Assembly: GCF_002764115.1 (NCBI RefSeq)
Contig: NZ_CP017941.1
Coordinates: 310,001-374,000 of the forward strand
DNA from: Phyllobacterium zundukense
Lineage (GTDB): Bacteria > Pseudomonadota > Alphaproteobacteria > Rhizobiales > Rhizobiaceae
Length of the DNA: 64,000 bases
Reading direction: 5' to 3'
Shown here: in pieces, positions 36,107-45,056 of the stretch
Layout: the number at the start of each line of letters is the position of its first letter
How positions within the stretch are numbered: position 1 is the first letter of the stretch
Notes under the pieces: generated by a model
The model's input: the letters and a program-made list of their open reading frames with translations, nothing else
Told to the model about the DNA's origin: nothing
Databases searched by the model: none
Position numbers and translations under genes: made by a program

Positions 36107-37092
36107 GCCGGTGCCCCCAGACCAAAGAAGGGAGCAGCGGTACGCACGATGGTCTCGAGATCCGAATATTCAGGCGAAAATCCGAGTGCGCTGCGTGCGA
36201 AAGCCGGATCGGTATAAAGTGCGGGCGGATCGCCAGCCCGTCTTGGATGCATTTCAACCGGTACTTCGCGTTTGGTAATTCGGCTGATGGTTCCGAGAAT
36301 CTCCCCTATCGACGAGCCCTGCCCGGTTCCAAGGTTGACGGAAAGGTTTTGGCCGCCCTTGATGAGATGATCAAGCGCAAGCACGTGAGCGCGGGCGAGA
36401 TCCGACACATGGATATAGTCCCTGACACAGGTTCCATCTTCAGTTTCGTAATCGTCACCGAAGACGGCAAGGTGGGGAATTTTTCCTCCTGCCGCGAGCA
36501 ATGCTCGTGGGATCAGATGTGTTTCCGGATCGTGCCACTCACCGAGTTCGCCTTCCGGATCGGCACCGCAAGCATTGAAGTAACGCAGCGCCACATATTT
36601 CAAGCGATAGGCGGCTGCAAAGTCTTGCAGTATATGCTCGGCAATGAGCTTCGTGCGCCCGTAAGGATTGATCGGCTGCTGCGGCGTCGTTTCGGTAATG
36701 GGAAGACAATCCGGAACACCGTACGTAGCGCAGCTTGAGGAAAAAATGACCTTGTCAATTTCGGCGTGGCGACAGGCATCCAGCAGCGACAAGGTCCCGA
36801 CGACATTGTTGCGATAATATTTTGAAGGATCCTCGACGGACTCGCCCACATAAGCCGATGCAGCAAAATGTACGACTGCGTCGGGTTTAAATTGCGTCAG
36901 GGTTCGCGTCAGGCTGCTCGTATCGAGGATATCGCCGTGCACAAATTCTCCCCAGCGCACCGACGAGCGGTTGCCCGTAACCAGATTGTCAAAAACAATC
37001 GGTTCGATGCCAATAGAATGGAGAAGCTTGGCGGTATGGCTGCCGATATATCCGGCGCCGCCTGTTACCAGAACCCTTCGCGCCGACATCAC
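36103..37092 (-). CDS. uxe: GalE-like NAD-dependent epimerase, probably UDP-xylose 4-epimerase
   Basis: 329 residues, extended [12 protein letters not shown] cofactor motif near residue 9, SSSCATYG near 120, catalytic YGRTK near 145. The sequence alone fits UDP-glucose 4-epimerase (GalE). The gene directly upstream is a UDP-xylose synthase, and the same gene pair in S. meliloti was shown to make UDP-xylose and then UDP-arabinose, so UDP-xylose 4-epimerase is the better guess. Coupled to both neighbours by ATGA overlaps. Confidence 0.82.
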   Translation of the reverse strand: MMSARRVLVTGGAGYIGSHTAKLLHSIGIEPIVFDNLVTGNRSSVRWGEFVHGDILDTSSLTRTLTQFKPDAVVHFAASAYVGESVEDPSKYYRNNVVGTLSLLDACRHAEIDKVIFSSSCATYGVPDCLPITETTPQQPINPYGRTKLIAEHILQDFAAAYRLKYVALRYFNACGADPEGELGEWHDPETHLIPRALLAAGGKIPHLAVFGDDYETEDGTCVRDYIHVSDLARAHVLALDHLIKGGQNLSVNLGTGQGSSIGEILGTISRITKREVPVEMHPRRAGDPPALYTDPAFARSALGFSPEYSDLETIVRTAAPFFGLGAPA

Positions 37093-38138
37093 GCAATCTC
37101 CGCAAGTTCATGCGCTTGCTCGGCCAGGAGACGATCAAAGTAATGGATCGTTTTCTCCAGACCAATGGCGAGTGGTATCTTTGGCTGCCATCCGAGTTCT
37201 TGCCCGGCGAGAGATATGTCGGGACGACGCTGGCGCGGATCGTCTGTCGGCAACGGGTTGTAAATGGTTTTTGAACGGGATCCGGTAAGCTTGATGACCT
37301 GTTGTGCGAGTTCCAGAATAGTGAATTCACCGGGATTGCCGAGGTTAACTGGACCGGTGAAGGACGGCTCCGTTGCCATCATCTGTTGAAAGCCATCAAT
37401 CAGATCGTTGACGAAGCAGAATGAACGGGTCTGCGAGCCGTCACCATAAATAGTTATGTCCTGGCCCTTCAGCGCCTGCACGATAAAGTTTGATACAACA
37501 CGGCCATCATCGGGGCGCATATTCGGACCATAGGTATTGAATATGCGGACGATCTTGATTTCGACGTGATGTTTCTTGTGAAAATCAAAGAATAGCGTTT
37601 CGGCGCAGCGCTTACCTTCATCATAGCAGGAGCGAGGACCAAAGGAATTCACATTACCCCAGTAACCTTCAACCTGCGGATGAACCAGTGGATCGCCGTA
37701 TATTTCGGACGTCGAGGCCTGGAAAATGCGGGCACCGGTGCGTGCTGCCAGTTCGAGCAGATTGAGCGCACCGAGGACGCAGGTTTTCATTGTTTGGACG
37801 GGATCGGCCTGGTAATGCGGCGGCGATGCCGGGCAGGCAAGATTGTAGATTTCATCGACCTCGATATTGATCGGATCAACAACGTCGTGTTTTACGACAC
37901 TGAAACGTTCGAAATTCCGCAGATGGCGGATATTGCGTTCGAGCCCAGTTGAAAAATTATCAAGGCAGATGACCGTATGGCCCGCCTTGAGAAGACGTTC
38001 GCAAAGATGCGATCCAAGAAAGCCTGCACCACCGGTGACGAGAATGTGCCGGGCGCGTTGCGTCGAGCTGATGACACGGACGTCGCTGAAGACTGCATTT
38101 ATACTGGGACGGTTTTGTATTGGACGCATACGCTTCAT
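37089..38138 (-). CDS. uxs: UDP-glucuronate decarboxylase (UDP-xylose synthase)
   Basis: 349 residues. [15 protein letters not shown] cofactor motif near residue 36, the UXS hallmark [19 protein letters not shown] near 100, STSEIYGDP near 140, catalytic YDEGKR near 170. It converts UDP-glucuronate to UDP-xylose with bound NAD. First gene of the polysaccharide operon (uxs, uxe, GT2, DUF995, GH26, DUF995), all tightly packed or overlapping. A palindrome sits 43-61 bp upstream of its start. Confidence 0.92.
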   Translation of the reverse strand: MKRMRPIQNRPSINAVFSDVRVISSTQRARHILVTGGAGFLGSHLCERLLKAGHTVICLDNFSTGLERNIRHLRNFERFSVVKHDVVDPINIEVDEIYNLACPASPPHYQADPVQTMKTCVLGALNLLELAARTGARIFQASTSEIYGDPLVHPQVEGYWGNVNSFGPRSCYDEGKRCAETLFFDFHKKHHVEIKIVRIFNTYGPNMRPDDGRVVSNFIVQALKGQDITIYGDGSQTRSFCFVNDLIDGFQQMMATEPSFTGPVNLGNPGEFTILELAQQVIKLTGSRSKTIYNPLPTDDPRQRRPDISLAGQELGWQPKIPLAIGLEKTIHYFDRLLAEQAHELAEIA

Positions 38139-38180
38139 TGATCTGACCCCAAAAAGTTCGCCTATACTTTGCTCATATAG

Positions 38181-38199
38181 AGTACATCGGCCATGTACT
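38181..38199. promoter_or_regulatory. Candidate operator palindrome upstream of the polysaccharide operon
   Basis: AGTACAT-CGGCC-ATGTACT, perfect seven-base arms with a five-base centre, 43-61 bases before the uxs start on the minus strand. Promoter-like TATATG and TATAGG hexamers lie between it and the start. Good position for an activator or repressor site; the adjacent AraC-type protein is the obvious candidate binder. Binding is inference. Confidence 0.55.
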
Positions 38200-38494
38200 T
38201 CATCAGGTCAAAGAACTGTTAATCGGCGCTGTTTCTTATGGTTCTTGTGTACTTGCTTGCGCGTCAACTGTCGTTAGATGCGCATCCGGAAACTTACCAC
38301 AGCGTCCATTTCTGCAATGAAACATCATGCAGTATGTCCCCCAGCCATGTTTTGCACGGGACGGGGTTGGCACGAGGAAAGGGTGAAAGGAAACGATAGA
38401 GCCGTTGCGTTGATAGAAGGCGCAACGTAAGTGGCCGCGACGGCTATCGGGCCATTTGCCCTATGTCATCATGCCTTGTGACGGAAGTTTGGCG
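38200..38494. promoter_or_regulatory. Rest of the intergenic region between cuxR-like gene and uxs operon
   Basis: Non-coding. It includes nested inverted repeats around 38395-38450 (CGTTGCG...CGCAACG inside CGATAG...CTATCG) just after the cuxR-like stop. They may end that transcript, but no T-run follows. Confidence 0.4.
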
Positions 38495-39727
38495 TCAATG
38501 GCCAAGCGACTTGAGCCAAGTATCGAAGGAATGGGCGCCGTCTACAACTTCCACGGGGCCAACTGCATGGGCAAAGTAGGGTGGAATAGCCACAATCCGC
38601 GCCTCGCGCGGACTGTAGCCAAATTCCTTGCTGAAGGCTCGGCTGAAGTGGGCAGCGGAAGTGAATCCGACAGCTGAAGCAATCTCGACGATTTGCTGGC
38701 GGTTGGCGGAATTGCTCAGCGCAGCATGCGCTGAAAGAAGGCGGCGCTTTTGAATGTAGTGATGGACCCCACCGCTCGGCTCGAAGAGTTGGTAGAGCCG
38801 TGTGCGCGAAATACCGAGTTCCCGGCACAGGATATCAGATGTGAGACCAGGCGAGTTCAAGTTGCTCTGAACGAAACGGCGGACACGTTCCATCAGGGCA
38901 AGATTGCCCTGCGTCTCTGCTGGCCCAGATTGTTCTGCCGATGCTGACAGGCACGTCAAAATCATATCGCGTGTTGTCCGAACCACCTGCGGAAGGTCTG
39001 CGGCAGCCAGACTCGAAAGTCTTGCCTCGATATTATCCATGTATTCGATCAAAAGGTCCGTATAGGTCCCGGTCAGTGCGGTATTATTGTTCACATCAGC
39101 TGACGGTGTAGCGTCTGAAAACAGTTCGCGAGGCAGATAGAACGCGAGACTTTGAGAGTCGGTCGATCGACCTCTGAATGGGTGGCCCAACGACCTCACT
39201 TCCACTTTTCCCGGCGCCCCCTCCGAAACATGCCCGTCAACTTCCGTCCATGTCCGGCCAGTACGCAACAACACAATATGCCAATGGTCTATTGAGTTTG
39301 ATCTCAGTTTGGTAGCTGAGCGTATATAGCTGTGGGGAGGCGCGTGCTGTTGAACGATGAGCATACTGCCAAGGTTCCAGGCGGTGTGGTCGGCAGGAAA
39401 TCCCGCCTCCGGCGATACGCCATCCGGCAGTTTGATATCAATCAGCGGCGCCAGGTAGGCCTGCCAGGTGGCAAACTGATCTGCCGGGACCAGATCGCGC
39501 GTGGAAAACTGCAGCGGTTCCAATGCCGGCGCCAACGGCAGGCTGCCTTCCTTTGCAGGACTTGGATGCCGGGGCCAACGTCGCCGTTCGGCAAGTGGCG
39601 GCAAGCCAGGTTTGTCCTGGATTGCGTCTTGTCCAGCGATTGGAACCCGATCTGGTCGCTGTTGTCCCTTCTTTGGAGCGTCCGGCAACTTATCCTCCGA
39701 AATTCTGCTGAACAGGTCGCCCGGCAT
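38495..39727 (-). CDS. cuxR: AraC-type transcriptional regulator, CuxR-like
   Basis: 410 residues. The last ~100 carry two helix-turn-helix units of AraC type (SDILCRELGISRTRLYQLF; VGFTSAAHFSRAFSKEFGYS). The middle is a degenerate AraC effector-binding beta-barrel. Residues 1-60 are a low-complexity extension with a RRWPR (RxxxR) motif. In S. meliloti the AraC-like CuxR, encoded beside uxs1-uxe, binds cyclic di-GMP in a PilZ-like way through an RxxxR motif and activates the polysaccharide operon. Same position and strand here make this assignment likely. Whether the RxxxR seen is the functional one is unknown. The start has no strong ribosome site and could lie further in. Confidence 0.72.
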   Translation of the reverse strand: MPGDLFSRISEDKLPDAPKKGQQRPDRVPIAGQDAIQDKPGLPPLAERRRWPRHPSPAKEGSLPLAPALEPLQFSTRDLVPADQFATWQAYLAPLIDIKLPDGVSPEAGFPADHTAWNLGSMLIVQQHAPPHSYIRSATKLRSNSIDHWHIVLLRTGRTWTEVDGHVSEGAPGKVEVRSLGHPFRGRSTDSQSLAFYLPRELFSDATPSADVNNNTALTGTYTDLLIEYMDNIEARLSSLAAADLPQVVRTTRDMILTCLSASAEQSGPAETQGNLALMERVRRFVQSNLNSPGLTSDILCRELGISRTRLYQLFEPSGGVHHYIQKRRLLSAHAALSNSANRQQIVEIASAVGFTSAAHFSRAFSKEFGYSPREARIVAIPPYFAHAVGPVEVVDGAHSFDTWLKSLGH

Positions 39728-40192
39728 TCAGCAACAGTCCTGCGCGATTTAGGTTCCAATCATCGCCGTGGCGTGGCCGACTATTCGGCTCCAGACTCAC
39801 GCATGCTTGCTTTCACACGGCCAATTTCATCAGCCTCGTCAAGAGGTGCCCAGTTCTTCCCATCGGACCTTGCGCAACCTCTTCGCAGCTGGCTCACACG
39901 AGACCGAATGGTGTTCGAACCCCCATCAGATCGCCCATTTCATACAAATTACACTTCAAATACCAAGAATGAACTCAAATACACGACGAACTTAACTGCT
40001 CTCCCCGGGCGCGATCTGCTCACGTCAAGGGGTACGCCCGAACCGCTAAAGCAACAAGCTGAGCAGGCTTGTCGATGGAGCGCCACCCGCCCGGCTGGCG
40101 AAGCGCCCTTTCATCCATGCAGCTCAAGCTCGCTCCGGAACAAATCGGCTTGAGCGCCGTTCCTTACCAGCTCCATTTCAAGGAACAGTTCA
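39728..40192. other. Intergenic region between divergent cuxR-like gene and DUF883-like gene
   Basis: 465 bp with no convincing gene. It should contain promoters for both flanking genes; AAGGAA before 40193 is the ribosome site of the plus-strand gene. No clear operator seen. Confidence 0.5.
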
Positions 40193-40549
40193 ATGGCCGA
40201 CGCACCTGAACCTGCAGCCCCGAATGCCGACGATATCCAAAAATACTTGGAGAAACAGATCGCAGCCCTCCGAAAGGAGATCACGAAAATCAACAGAACT
40301 ATTGCGGAGCGGAGCACCAAAGTTTTGGACAATGCGCACGAGCAGGCCTCGGACCTGTCTGACGACGCATCGTCGCTGTCATCACGGGCAACGCAGCAAT
40401 TGCGGACGCAAGCTCAAGCGGTTTCCGAGATCGCCCGTGCAAACCCCGGCACCACGACTTCTGTACTTGGCATCGTCGGTATTGTTGCTTTCCTGTTGGG
40501 CGTCGCCGTTGGACAGACTTTGACCGATACGCGTCGTCGATGGTATTGA
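40193..40549 (+). CDS. DUF883/YqjD-like inner-membrane protein
   Basis: 118 residues. A helical, charged N-terminal region (IQKYLEKQIAALRKEITKIN) is followed by about 40 residues of amphipathic helix and one C-terminal membrane segment (TTTSVLGIVGIVAFLLGVAVG) ending RRRWY. This is the layout of the ElaB/YqjD (DUF883) family, stress-induced C-tail-anchored proteins that in E. coli associate with ribosomes. The rhizobial role is not known. AAGGAA lies 8 bases before the ATG. Confidence 0.75.
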   Translation: MADAPEPAAPNADDIQKYLEKQIAALRKEITKINRTIAERSTKVLDNAHEQASDLSDDASSLSSRATQQLRTQAQAVSEIARANPGTTTSVLGIVGIVAFLLGVAVGQTLTDTRRRWY

Positions 40550-40555
40550 CCTTGA

Positions 40556-40750
40556 ACATGCGCGACCGATGTCCGTGACGATAACCTCTTCCACATTCTG
40601 GAAGGCGCGTTGCAGCAAGCTTGCAATGGAAATGCGAGTTGGCAGGGGGCGCTCATCGAAGTCGCCACCAAGGTTGAAATCGTGACGCGCAACGCTCAGC
40701 TTTATACCATGAGCGGTCAGGAGCACATCGGCCCGCCAAACAAGGCGTGA
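40556..40750 (+). pseudogene. Open coding-like fragment lacking a start
   Basis: After a TGA at 40550-40555, one frame runs to a TGA at 40748 with protein-like composition (DVRDDNLFHILEGALQQA, then WQGALIEVATKVEIVTRN and MSGQEHIGPPNKA). No start codon fits. It may be the tail of a decayed gene. Family not recognised. Confidence 0.3.
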
Positions 40751-40828
40751 GATTTAACTGCTTACCAATTTAGTGCTCGAACACGTCGATGTCTCGACTT
40801 CGTTCACGCATAACGGTACGTGAAACAT

Positions 40829-41191
40829 TCAGCGTTGCTTGGCTTTGCGGGCAGCATACCGCCGATCGCGCTCCGTCTTCCGTTCGGCATTATCGGTCGC
40901 CACGCGCGCGATACGATTTTTAGCTTCAGCTTCGAGCGCATCCGCCTGCGCCGATGCAGCACGAGCGACTGCTGCAGCCTCTACGATCTGCCGATCACGT
41001 TCTTCCTGGACTGATCGTTCGCGTTCTACACGCCGTGTTTCACGGGCTGCGGCAACCGCTTCGCGTTCGGCGCTTTTCGCAACCATGTCAGGGTCGCTCG
41101 GTTTCGGTGCGGTCTCGAACTTCTTTAGAAGCAGTTTCTTTGCCGCGACTGCGGCTGCACGGCGTTCCGCCAATTCTTTGAGCGTTTTCAA
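40829..41191 (-). CDS. DUF6481-like charged helical protein
   Basis: About 120 residues, almost all Ala/Arg/Glu/Lys: LKELAERRAAAVAAKKLLLK, FETAPKPSDPDMVAKSAERE, then a long continuous helix to RRYAARKAKQR. The pattern matches the DUF6481 family of rhizobia (role unknown). The frame is open upstream to 41290, but that part (FYNHSEQNACNHG) looks non-coding. I place the start at the TTG of MKTLKELAERR (41191), although no strong ribosome site is visible. Confidence 0.6.
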   Translation of the reverse strand: MKTLKELAERRAAAVAAKKLLLKKFETAPKPSDPDMVAKSAEREAVAAARETRRVERERSVQEERDRQIVEAAAVARAASAQADALEAEAKNRIARVATDNAERKTERDRRYAARKAKQR

Positions 41192-41407
41192 TCGATAGTT
41201 TGTCCCATGGTTGCAAGCGTTCTGTTCTGAATGATTGTAAAATAAATAAAGGCCGGGCACTAGGCATGTACTCATAAATCCAAACGCCATGGACTTGGCG
41301 ATGTCCCTTTACCATCGGGAAGCGCACACAACCGCACTGTCCACGCAACTGCTTTGCCCATCCGCCGCCTGCTCCATTCAAGACGGCATGGGTTTGCGGC
41401 CTATTCG

Positions 41408-41608
41408 TTACCCCACGGTTCCTTCCACTCCCTTCAAAAATGCCGCTCTCACCGCTTTGGGCGATGAAATCCGATCGAGTTCAGCCCAGGTTCCGAGATA
41501 TCCACGCAGGAACTGCAACGAATCGCTATGATTCACATTTTGGGTAAGCGTAAGGTAAATCGTCTGACATTTCGGGCATTCGAGTTTGCTATCGAGTTTC
41601 TTTTCCAC
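41408..41608 (-). CDS. Small zinc-ribbon-like protein, second metal knuckle missing
   Basis: 66 residues: MEKKLDSKLECPKCQTIYLT, then LRGYLGTWAELDR. It is a paralogue of 44060-44272, which has two CxxC pairs. Here only CPKC remains; the second pair is replaced by SDSLQF, so the zinc site is probably lost or the protein binds metal differently. Function unknown. Confidence 0.6.
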   Translation of the reverse strand: MEKKLDSKLECPKCQTIYLTLTQNVNHSDSLQFLRGYLGTWAELDRISSPKAVRAAFLKGVEGTVG

Positions 41609-41686
41609 ATCCGTTCCTAAAGCACGCCTAACTATGACTATATCCTCGGCCGCTGGAACCGCAATTCACCCGTCGCGTTTCTGAAC

Positions 41687-41938
41687 ATGCGCAAATATCC
41701 GTTCAGATCCGTCACCGTTGCAACAAAAGAAGTCGGCCGCTATCGGACCATAACATCTGTAGAAGAGGCTGGGGAGTTCCTTGCCCATGATTGGCCGGCA
41801 GAAAAAGGCCGGACGCACTTGAAGGCCCGCATTGCTTGTCTGGATGTGATGGAGAAGGCAATTGGTGTTAGCGCTGCCCGCGAAGCTTTCATCGAGGCGG
41901 CGAAAGAATCAGACATTTATATTCAGGAAGAGCGCTAA
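41687..41938 (+). CDS. DUF982 family protein
   Basis: 83 residues: VTVATKEVGRYRTITSVEEA, EFLAHDWPAEKGRTHLKARI, then VSAAREAFIEAAKESDIYI. This is the DUF982 pattern, a family of about 80 residues expanded in rhizobial plasmids with no known function. Paralogue of 42147-42401. Confidence 0.8.
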   Translation: MRKYPFRSVTVATKEVGRYRTITSVEEAGEFLAHDWPAEKGRTHLKARIACLDVMEKAIGVSAAREAFIEAAKESDIYIQEER

Positions 41939-42146
41939 TAATTGCACTTCAAGCGTTTTTGAAGCAGCTTACACACTTTCTGGGTTTCTCGTCCTGCAAC
42001 ATTCCGGACAATCTAGATTCCGCTGCAATGACCCACGCCATCAAACGAACCACCAACTCATTGGCCCTCTCACAGTACAGCGCCGATCGACATTCGTTGG
42101 ATGACTATCATGAGGAACATGCGCTTTAAATCGGCGTTAAGGTGCA

Positions 42147-42401
42147 ATGGAAGATATGAGGTTTCCACCTGTATGTTTGAAGGTCGAAGGCGGGCGTCCT
42201 CGCATCGTCAGGTCTGTTGAGCATGCGATGTTTGTCTTGGAGCACAGATGGCCCAACGATCATCCGACGCGCGAGAAGGCATTGCAGATCTGCAGGTACG
42301 CTTTGAATGGAAAAACAGGCGCTGCCGCTGCCCGCGACGCTTTGGTCTACGCCGCCGTCAATGCTGATATCTACATCGATCTAACCTCGGTGCAGCGTTG
42401 A
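42147..42401 (+). CDS. DUF982 family protein
   Basis: 84 residues, second DUF982 member: VCLKVEGGRPRIVRSVEHAM, LEHRWPNDHPTREKALQICR, TGAAAARDALVYAAVNADIY. It aligns along its length with 41687-41938, so the two are old duplicates. The stop is followed by a GC-rich hairpin. Function unknown. Confidence 0.8.
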   Translation: MEDMRFPPVCLKVEGGRPRIVRSVEHAMFVLEHRWPNDHPTREKALQICRYALNGKTGAAAARDALVYAAVNADIYIDLTSVQR

Positions 42402-42406
42402 TCGGC

Positions 42407-42421
42407 CACCCCGGCGGGGTG
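42407..42421 (+). terminator. Possible terminator hairpin after DUF982 gene
   Basis: CACCCC-GGC-GGGGTG immediately after the stop of the second DUF982 gene. The stem is strong but no T-run follows (ctaaaaagg), so factor-independent termination is uncertain. From here to 42781 the only other feature is the repeat pair at 42592. Confidence 0.4.
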
Positions 42422-42591
42422 CTAAAAAGGTCGAACGCCTGAAGTTGCATACTCGATCGCCGAGTCGTTGCGTCAACCGCCGCCGACCTTAATGTGGAAC
42501 TTCGAATGTGGATCTGCGTTCGGTATGCAACTCGAGGTGACTATCTCGATGAGCGCGACGCCCCGACGCCGCTTATAAATCCTTGCGACTT

Positions 42592-42657
42592 CATTCTCAC
42601 ATTAAATGCAGTGTGAAGCATGAACGGCCGCATTCTTACGATTAAATACAGTGCGAC
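42592..42657. repeat. Pair of imperfect 27-bp tandem repeats with dyad symmetry
   Basis: cattctcac-attaaatgcagtgtga at 42592 and cattcttacgattaaatacagtgcga at 42631, start to start 39 bp. The first also has inverted arms (TCACA/TGTGA). Looks like a doubled protein-binding site; no adjacent strong gene start is obvious. Confidence 0.45.
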
Positions 42658-42781
42658 ACCCAACGCGGGCTATTGCAGAACTGCTATGCAGACTGATGAA
42701 TTAATAAGATCTCTGGACGCGTGCTCGTGCTCGATCTTCCCTCTTGAACGGCTGCTTAATCCAACAGAGACCCAACAGTGA

Positions 42782-42928
42782 TCAATTTGCTCCAGCGCCG
42801 GGTTGATCCGGCGGTGGAGTTTGTCCGGGTTGGTCCTGCGTAGGTTCGTCCCGCGATTGAAAGGCCAGTGCCGCAAATAGCGCAAACATCGCGACTAACG
42901 CAGGAATCACAACGGATTGATGTCTCAT
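42782..42928 (-). CDS. Possible 48-residue single-pass membrane protein
   Basis: MRHQSVVIPALVAMFALFAA, then LAFQSRDEPTQD and a Pro/Gln-rich tail. One membrane helix and a short hydrophilic C-terminus. No clear ribosome site. Its composition is coding-like but the family is unknown. Confidence 0.4.
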   Translation of the reverse strand: MRHQSVVIPALVAMFALFAALAFQSRDEPTQDQPGQTPPPDQPGAGAN

Positions 42929-42963
42929 AGAGCACGTCTGGGTGTTTGAGATAAGCACCGGCA

Positions 42964-43110
42964 CTACGGGGGACTGTTCCGCACAGTGCAGAGGTTATTG
43001 TCCAGTTTATGCTCGAAACAATAAGCGATGAATTCGTCGCGTGTCATCGGGCCATGGCCGTCGACATCGACGACCTCATGTTCCTGGAGAGCGGCGCAAG
43101 CCTCTCGCAT
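42964..43110 (-). CDS. Possible small EF-hand-like protein
   Basis: 48 residues from ATG 43110: MREACAALQEHEVVDVDGHG, then PMTRDEFIAYCFEHKL. DVDGHGPMTRDE fits an EF-hand loop (D-x-D-x-H-G-x-x-x-x-x-E), flanked by helices. The frame is open for eight more codons upstream (QAVLKFDS) without a start, so the gene may be 5'-truncated. Confidence 0.4.
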   Translation of the reverse strand: MREACAALQEHEVVDVDGHGPMTRDEFIAYCFEHKLDNNLCTVRNSPP

Positions 43111-43458
43111 ACTGTCAAATTTGAGAACGGCTTGTCAGGATCTCGTGTGGGACAATCAATCGGACGCTAGGCATATACTTTTCCCCAACGTCGGGAAGAA
43201 TAACTCTTTAAAGCTTTCTTCCGGCGGCGCACGCTTTTTGGTTTCACATTGTCCGGCGGCAGTGCGGCAATCAATGACATCAGGCGCAGAGGCAGCGTGG
43301 TAACTGTCCATCTCAATGGTCTCTCGAACTCGGGTGGTGCTTGCTCTGTATTCAGAAGTTACCAGCGCAAATAAGGATTGTTCCACTACAGGCTGTTGCG
43401 CTGAATATCGGAACAAAATGCGCCTCTGACCTGTTGCCTTGTTCAAGGAGGTAAGGTC
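43111..43458. other. Stretch without a convincing gene
   Basis: About 350 bp. A minus-strand frame starting near 43310 (MDSYHAASAPDVIDCRTAAG) runs to 43156, but it has no ribosome site or recognisable family; I do not call it a gene. Confidence 0.4.
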
Positions 43459-43654
43459 ATGACAAACAAGTCTCACAATTCCGATCCGAAGAAGGACGCA
43501 AGGACAGTTTGCGAGGACGCGACACGGCGCCGATAATGACGGCGTTTCAAGCGCAAATCCGCGAGGCAAGAACGACGGTGACGCTACCTTCAAATCGGAT
43601 GCTAAGGAAAGCGAACGGGATCGACAGGCCCCGAACAAACCAGCGCGGGAATAG
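43459..43654 (+). pseudogene. Small hydrophilic protein gene with a frameshift
   Basis: A strong ribosome site (AGGAGG, 7 bases before ATG 43459) leads into MTNKSHNSDPKKDARTVCED, which stops at 43536. A different frame across the stop continues with the same hydrophilic composition (ADNDGVSSANPRGKNDGDAT, then KESERDRQAPNKPARE, stop 43652). A single indel would join them into a protein of about 65 residues, so this looks like a recently broken small gene. Confidence 0.5.
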
Positions 43655-43690
43655 CCGGCCGGCCCTGCAGCGGGCTGCGGATCGCTGGCC

Positions 43691-43822
43691 TCATCTTGAT
43701 AGAGCGTACCCCACTGCGGCACCAATTGCTGTGCCGACTATAATCCCCATCGAGATGCTATCAAACAATGTGTTTCCAAGCATCGCTCCCATACCGATAC
43801 CTAACCCCATTCCAAGAGCCAT
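43691..43822 (-). CDS. Small glycine-zipper membrane protein
   Basis: 43 residues from ATG 43822 (a TTG at 43828 is also possible): MALGMGLGIGMGAMLGNTLF, then SMGIIVGTAIGAAVGYALSR. Two Gly-rich hydrophobic helices of glycine-zipper type. The composition is too regular to be chance, but the role is unknown. Confidence 0.5.
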   Translation of the reverse strand: MALGMGLGIGMGAMLGNTLFDSISMGIIVGTAIGAAVGYALSR

Positions 43823-44059
43823 GTTCAACGCTCGCTTACGGTTATAACGCCAACCTCGGCTCCATCGACATCAATCACGCTCACAGCCTGCGCCTGTATG
43901 GTAATAAACGGTGAGGCCCGCCGCGGGACTCCCGTGGCGGTTACGACGTGGCCCCTGTCGAGCAGATCTGTGTCCACTGACAACCTTCGAACTGTTAAGT
44001 GTACGATAACGTTCCAACGTTAAGCCGGATTTGGCTAGGTGGTTATCCACGGGCTCATG

Positions 44060-44272
44060 TCATGCCTTGCGAAGTATTTGACCGTCCTTCATTTCGAAAA
44101 CACCATCCTGGCCGCCTTGTCTGGCGAAATCACGAGAAAGCTCGCCCCAGTACCCGAGAAACTTTCCGCAAGACGTGCAGTTTATTCGTGTGACGCCTCG
44201 CACATCATCGGGAATGTCCAGATATAAAGTACCGCAAGCTTTGCAGTCTAATTTGTGATCTAAGCGTTCCAT
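44060..44272 (-). CDS. Small zinc-ribbon protein
   Basis: 70 residues: MERLDHKLDCKACGTLYLDI, then NCTSCGKFLGYWGELSRDF. Two CxxC knuckles (CKAC, CTSC) 20 residues apart form a probable zinc ribbon. Similar proteins are frequent in rhizobia with no known function. Intact paralogue of 41408-41608. Confidence 0.65.
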   Translation of the reverse strand: MERLDHKLDCKACGTLYLDIPDDVRGVTRINCTSCGKFLGYWGELSRDFARQGGQDGVFEMKDGQILRKA

Positions 44273-44426
44273 CTAAAAGGCGCCCCAGTTGGCCCGGCAA
44301 CAGAAGCGGTGCCGCATTCGCATTGTCCTAGTCCGGGCCGGAAGAGTCAATCACATCCCAATGCTCCGTTCTTCGACGAATTGCCCGGAACCAATGAGGG
44401 TACCGCCAGTTCTTTTCGAGAGGCGG

Positions 44427-44615
44427 ATGAGCAAGGGCCAGGATATGGGTGACGGCAACGAAGAGCCAAAGCGTGCTAAAATTAACTGGCAGCCGAAACG
44501 GCCGGAATACAGAGAAGCCCTTCGCTCCGGATTCAGGCTCCTGCCTAGTGATAAGATATTCGAACAATTGCTGAAGCGCTTGGATGAGGCGGAGCGCGAT
44601 CAAACCAAATATTGA
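44427..44615 (+). CDS. Small hypothetical protein
   Basis: 62 residues from ATG 44427 (44445 also possible): KGQDMGDGNEEPKRAKINWQ, then FRLLPSDKIFEQLLKRLDEA. Charged and helical at the C-terminus. The frame extends upstream to 44289, but that part reads as non-coding. Family not recognised. Confidence 0.4.
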   Translation: MSKGQDMGDGNEEPKRAKINWQPKRPEYREALRSGFRLLPSDKIFEQLLKRLDEAERDQTKY

Positions 44616-44694
44616 GTACACATCGTTAAGCGATAGCTTAACAAAGGATATTGTCGTTGCTATCAAGGCGCATCCTCAAAATCAGAGTGCTCCC

Positions 44695-45056
44695 ATGACC
44701 ATATCGACAGTCCAATCCGTTTGCGCCGAGTTCGATATCGAAATAATCCCTGCAAACGCGTATCCCTTCCTGGCCAGACACGAGCGCGAGGTACAATCCA
44801 ACGCATCATGGATAGACACGGTGAAGGCATATGTGCGTTGTGCTGTCGACGTTGGCGGAAACCGAAGGCAACGGAGGCCTCATTGACGAATACTCCCTAT
44901 GGGCAACGTCCGACCTGATACGGGCATGTCCTGATTTCGTGGAGACGCGAGCACGCGAATGCTAGCAGCATGGGGTAGGCTTCCTCTTGGCAATCTGATG
45001 CTGATCGCCAATGAGCTGCGCGGCGTATGTCGTCAACAGCACTTGCCGGCATGATA
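44695..45056 (+). pseudogene. Decayed conserved rhizobial gene with several frameshifts
   Basis: Consecutive pieces of one protein lie in different frames: HEREVQSNASWIDTVKAYV (44780s), then CVVLSTLAETEGNGGLIDEY and LWATSDLIRACPDFVE (44830-44945, stop), then AWGRLPLGNLMLIANELRG (44970-45030) and finally ALAGMIYFFLSRQ, which opens the next frame at 45027. The order and spacing resemble a conserved rhizobial protein of unknown function, broken by at least two indels and a stop. Confidence 0.55.

Noticed and set aside
43156..43725. A 189-codon minus-strand frame
   Set aside because: It overlaps the frameshifted small gene and the glycine-zipper gene, has no ribosome site, and its composition changes along its length as in chance frames.
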